Below, one piece after another: positions 61,836 to 64,000 of a stretch of DNA of 64,000 nucleotides (its first letter is position 1; each line of letters opens with the position of its first letter). A model generated the notes under the pieces. That model ran no database searches, was not told where the DNA came from, and saw only the letters and a program-made list of their open reading frames with translations. The position numbers were made by a program, and so were the translations under genes. The stretch is from Echinicola strongylocentroti. Its GTDB lineage: Bacteria; Bacteroidota; Bacteroidia; Cytophagales; Cyclobacteriaceae. Location: positions 5,521,501 to 5,585,500 of the forward strand of contig NZ_CP030041.1 of assembly GCF_003260975.1 (NCBI RefSeq), given 5' to 3'.

Positions 61836-63250
61836 TATACTTTTTCCTTGTCCACCAGTTGGCTTAACTGCTCCGCCACGGCTGCTTGGAGGCTTTCGAC
61901 TTTGGTGAGGTCGGTGTCCCAGAAATTGATGTTTTTAAGCACTTCGTTTGCCACTTGGTCGACGTCATCGCTTTCCCAGATCGTCTTGAAGTAATTGACG
62001 ATTTCTTCATCATCCTGTACCGGGGTGGCTTCGCCATTATAGCTTCCTTTATAGAAAACGATCAGGGCAGCCAGCGAGCGTACCAGGTTTGGTGGCAACT
62101 GGCCTTTTCGGTCCACATATTCCAAAAGAGAAGGCAATACCCTTACCTTAAACTTGGATATGGAGTTCAGGGCGATGCTACTCAAAAGGTGCTTTACAAA
62201 TGGATTCTTGAAGCGGTCCATCACGTCATTGGCAAATTGCTCCAGTTCTTCCTTAGGGAGATCCAGCGTAGGGATGATTTCACCTTGGATGGTTTCGTTC
62301 AGGAATGGCCCAATGACCGGATCTTCCACGGATTCCCTTACCGTTCTCAGGCCATGAAGATAAGCAACGGGTACCAGTGAGGTATGTGCGCCGTTTAGGA
62401 TCCTTACCTTTCTGGTCCTGTACGGAGATTGGTCTTTGACAAATTTCACGTCCAGCCCTGCTTCCTCTGCGGGAAATTCTGCTTTGACCGCATCTGGTCC
62501 TTCGATCACCCACAGGTGGAAAGGTTCCGCTTTTACCACCAAGTTGTCCTCGAAGCCAATGTTTTCTTGGATCTCCTTGATGGTCTCTTTTGGAAACCCG
62601 GGGACGATACGGTCCACTAGCGTGTTGGAGAAGGTATTGGCCTCATTGATCCATTGGATAAAGCCATTGGGTAGCTGCCATAGGGCTGCATATTGAAGGA
62701 TGATCTCTTTTAGCTTGGCCCCGTTTTTATCGATCAGTTCACAAGGAATGATGTGAAGCCCTTTGGAGTTATCCCCGTTAAAGATGTCAAAACGGCTGTA
62801 GAGTAGAGCGGTCAGTTTGCCAGGGAAGGAGCTGGGAAGTTTTTCCCTGTCATCGTCTTGTGGATTATAAGCGATCCCTGCTTCAGTGGTGTTGGACACG
62901 ACAAATCTCAAGTCTGGATTTTCAGCTAGCTTTAGGTACGCTTCATAGCTTTCATAGGGGTTGACGACTCCTCTGACACAAGTGATCAGGCGGGTTTCCT
63001 CTTTGGCTTCGCCTTGTTGGATACCGCTGAGTTGTACATGATAGAGCCCTTCTTGGTCATTGATCATTTTGCCCAGACCATGCTGGATAGGCTGTACCAA
63101 CTGCACGTCGCCGTTAAAGTCGGTTTTTTCGTTCATGGTATCGATGATCCAGTCCACAAAGCCTCTTAAAAAGTTGCCTTCCCCAAACTGGAGAACTTTG
63201 ACGGGCCTTTCTGTAAGCCCTTCTACATGTTGTCTGTTGAGTGTTTTCAT
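61835..63250 (-). CDS. uxaB: Tagaturonate reductase (altronate oxidoreductase)
   Basis: A 471-residue NAD-dependent enzyme of the mannitol dehydrogenase family that reduces tagaturonate to altronate in galacturonate breakdown. N-terminal 'KVLQFGEGNFLRGFVDWIID' is the Rossmann start typical of UxaB, 'VSNTTEAGIAYNP' and 'VRILNGAHTSLVPVAYL' the middle, and 'SKFKVRVLPSLLEYV' the catalytic-lysine region of polyol-type long-chain dehydrogenases. It follows uxaC after 17 bases on the same strand, which supports this over mannitol or fructuronate use. Confidence 0.92.
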   Translation of the reverse strand: MKTLNRQHVEGLTERPVKVLQFGEGNFLRGFVDWIIDTMNEKTDFNGDVQLVQPIQHGLGKMINDQEGLYHVQLSGIQQGEAKEETRLITCVRGVVNPYESYEAYLKLAENPDLRFVVSNTTEAGIAYNPQDDDREKLPSSFPGKLTALLYSRFDIFNGDNSKGLHIIPCELIDKNGAKLKEIILQYAALWQLPNGFIQWINEANTFSNTLVDRIVPGFPKETIKEIQENIGFEDNLVVKAEPFHLWVIEGPDAVKAEFPAEEAGLDVKFVKDQSPYRTRKVRILNGAHTSLVPVAYLHGLRTVRESVEDPVIGPFLNETIQGEIIPTLDLPKEELEQFANDVMDRFKNPFVKHLLSSIALNSISKFKVRVLPSLLEYVDRKGQLPPNLVRSLAALIVFYKGSYNGEATPVQDDEEIVNYFKTIWESDDVDQVANEVLKNINFWDTDLTKVESLQAAVAEQLSQLVDKEKV

Positions 63251-63267
63251 GTGTTTATCGTAAATTT

Positions 63268-64000
63268 CTATTGTTCAAACTCAAAGTAATTTTTGGCATT
63301 GTGATAGCAAATATCACTGACGATCTTGCCGAGCCATTTCTCATCAGCAGGTAGTTCGCCATTTTCGACATCTTTACCGATCAAGTTACAAAGCGTTCTT
63401 CTAAAATACTCGTGTCTTGGAAAAGAAAGAAAACTTCTGGAGTCAGTAAGCATTCCCACAAAACAGCTTAACAGTCCCATATTGGAAAGCGCATTCATCT
63501 GTTTTTCCATGCCATCTTTTTGGTCCAGAAACCACCAACCCGAGCCAAACTGCACTTTGCCACGGATAGAACCATCGTTGAAGTTGCCGATCATGGTCGC
63601 CAATACTTCATTGTCACGAGGATTAAGGTTATAGAGGATTGTCTTGGTCAGCTGGTCTGTGCTGTCCAGTTGGTTGAGATACTTGGCGATGGCTTCTGCC
63701 TGGGAGAAGTCACCAATAGAGTCAAACCCTGTGTCTGGGCCCAAAATGCGGAGCATCCTTTCATTGGTGTTTCTAAGGGCACCCAAGTGATATTGCTGTG
63801 TCCACCCTTTGGTGTGGTACATGTGGCTTAGGTGCAGTAAGGTTTCAAACTTGAAATATTGGATTTCCTCTACAGTGAGAGGTTTTTGTTCGGATAGTTT
63901 TTTGAACAGTTCTTCAGCACTGTATTGACCCATTTCGAAGAAATAAAGCTGCTCTAAGCCATGGTCCGATAGTCTGCCGCCATGGTCATGGAAAAAGGCT
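63268..64000 (-). CDS. uxaC: Uronate (glucuronate/galacturonate) isomerase, 3' part
   Basis: Isomerises galacturonate to tagaturonate (or glucuronate to fructuronate), the first catabolic step. Only the C-terminal ~244 codons lie in the window; the frame is open to base 64000 and contains upstream of the first Met 'FHDHGGRLSDHGLEQ', the conserved UxaC segment, so the true start is beyond the window. Further typical blocks: 'LGALRNTNERMLRILGPDTG', 'YNLNPRDNEVLATMIGNF', 'KVQFGSGWWFLDQKDGMEKQ', 'SRSFLSFPRHEYFRRTLCN'. Operon with uxaB. Confidence 0.95.
   Translation of the reverse strand, partial: AFFHDHGGRLSDHGLEQLYFFEMGQYSAEELFKKLSEQKPLTVEEIQYFKFETLLHLSHMYHTKGWTQQYHLGALRNTNERMLRILGPDTGFDSIGDFSQAEAIAKYLNQLDSTDQLTKTILYNLNPRDNEVLATMIGNFNDGSIRGKVQFGSGWWFLDQKDGMEKQMNALSNMGLLSCFVGMLTDSRSFLSFPRHEYFRRTLCNLIGKDVENGELPADEKWLGKIVSDICYHNAKNYFEFEQ

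Noticed and set aside
1..64000. CRISPR array, prophage or complete insertion sequence
   Set aside because: No regular direct-repeat/spacer series, no phage structural genes and no transposase gene was seen; the repeats present are short interspersed elements.

Overview
The window looks like chromosomal DNA of a gliding-lineage Bacteroidetes, most like Cyclobacteriaceae (Echinicola-type); the genus is an inference from memory of protein families, not a search result. Pointers are gldC, a TonB-dependent receptor with an N-terminal CarboxypepD_reg domain, LytTR two-component genes, a complete SUF operon ending in sufT and bacilliredoxin, many lipoproteins with Bacteroidetes-style signal peptides, several TTTG / TAnnTTTG promoters, and weak Shine-Dalgarno sequences.

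Layout. 0-5.3 kb: lipoprotein, outer-membrane beta-barrel, a YjbH-like protein split over two overlapping genes, and a WecA/TagO-type sugar-phosphate transferase, probably the start of an exopolysaccharide locus. 5.4-8.0 kb: methionine aminopeptidase and a SulP transporter. 8.5-9.6 kb: cyclopropane-fatty-acid synthase broken by one missing G. 10.7-13.6 kb: YwbE, a membrane protein and a LytS/LytR-type pair. 14.6-21.5 kb: LacI regulator, M23 peptidase, alaS, gatB. 21.5-27.1 kb: TlpA-like lipoprotein, then four unfamiliar exported proteins ending in an 811-residue leucine-rich-repeat protein. 27.7-33.4 kb: a formylglycine-generating-enzyme-like lipoprotein (also frameshifted in a G tract), DUF1801, ferritin, kdsB, SMR transporter, Crp/Fnr regulator, rsmE. 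34-44.5 kb: DEAD-box helicase, citrate synthase, the sufBCDSE-sufT-brx operon and an Lrp/AsnC regulator. 45.7-54.1 kb: SGNH hydrolase plus TonB receptor, gldC, DUF2147, ArsR/AHSA1 pair, acetyltransferase, DUF2200. 54.4-58.8 kb: DUF4230 protein, two identical tRNA-Glu genes, S9 peptidase. 61.8-64 kb: uxaB and the 3' part of uxaC (hexuronate catabolism).

The accessory hot spot is 58.8-61.8 kb. Behind the S9 peptidase lies a row of headless toxin C-terminal tails, each followed within a few bases by a small intact gene. Two of these genes are DUF2019-like paralogues whose preceding tails are themselves homologous. A 244-bp copy of the S9 terminator region precedes two of the cassettes. I read this as an orphan polymorphic-toxin tip/immunity array.

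The intergenic space is full of short interspersed repeats. The best defined is a ~177-bp MITE-like element with ~18-bp terminal inverted repeats (AACCCGGATTATGCATTA type): four near-full copies, one degenerate copy, one 55-bp internally deleted copy and several solo ends, often placed right at stop codons. Three further repeat families and a cluster of strong palindromes (45.05-45.45 kb) account for most gene-free stretches.
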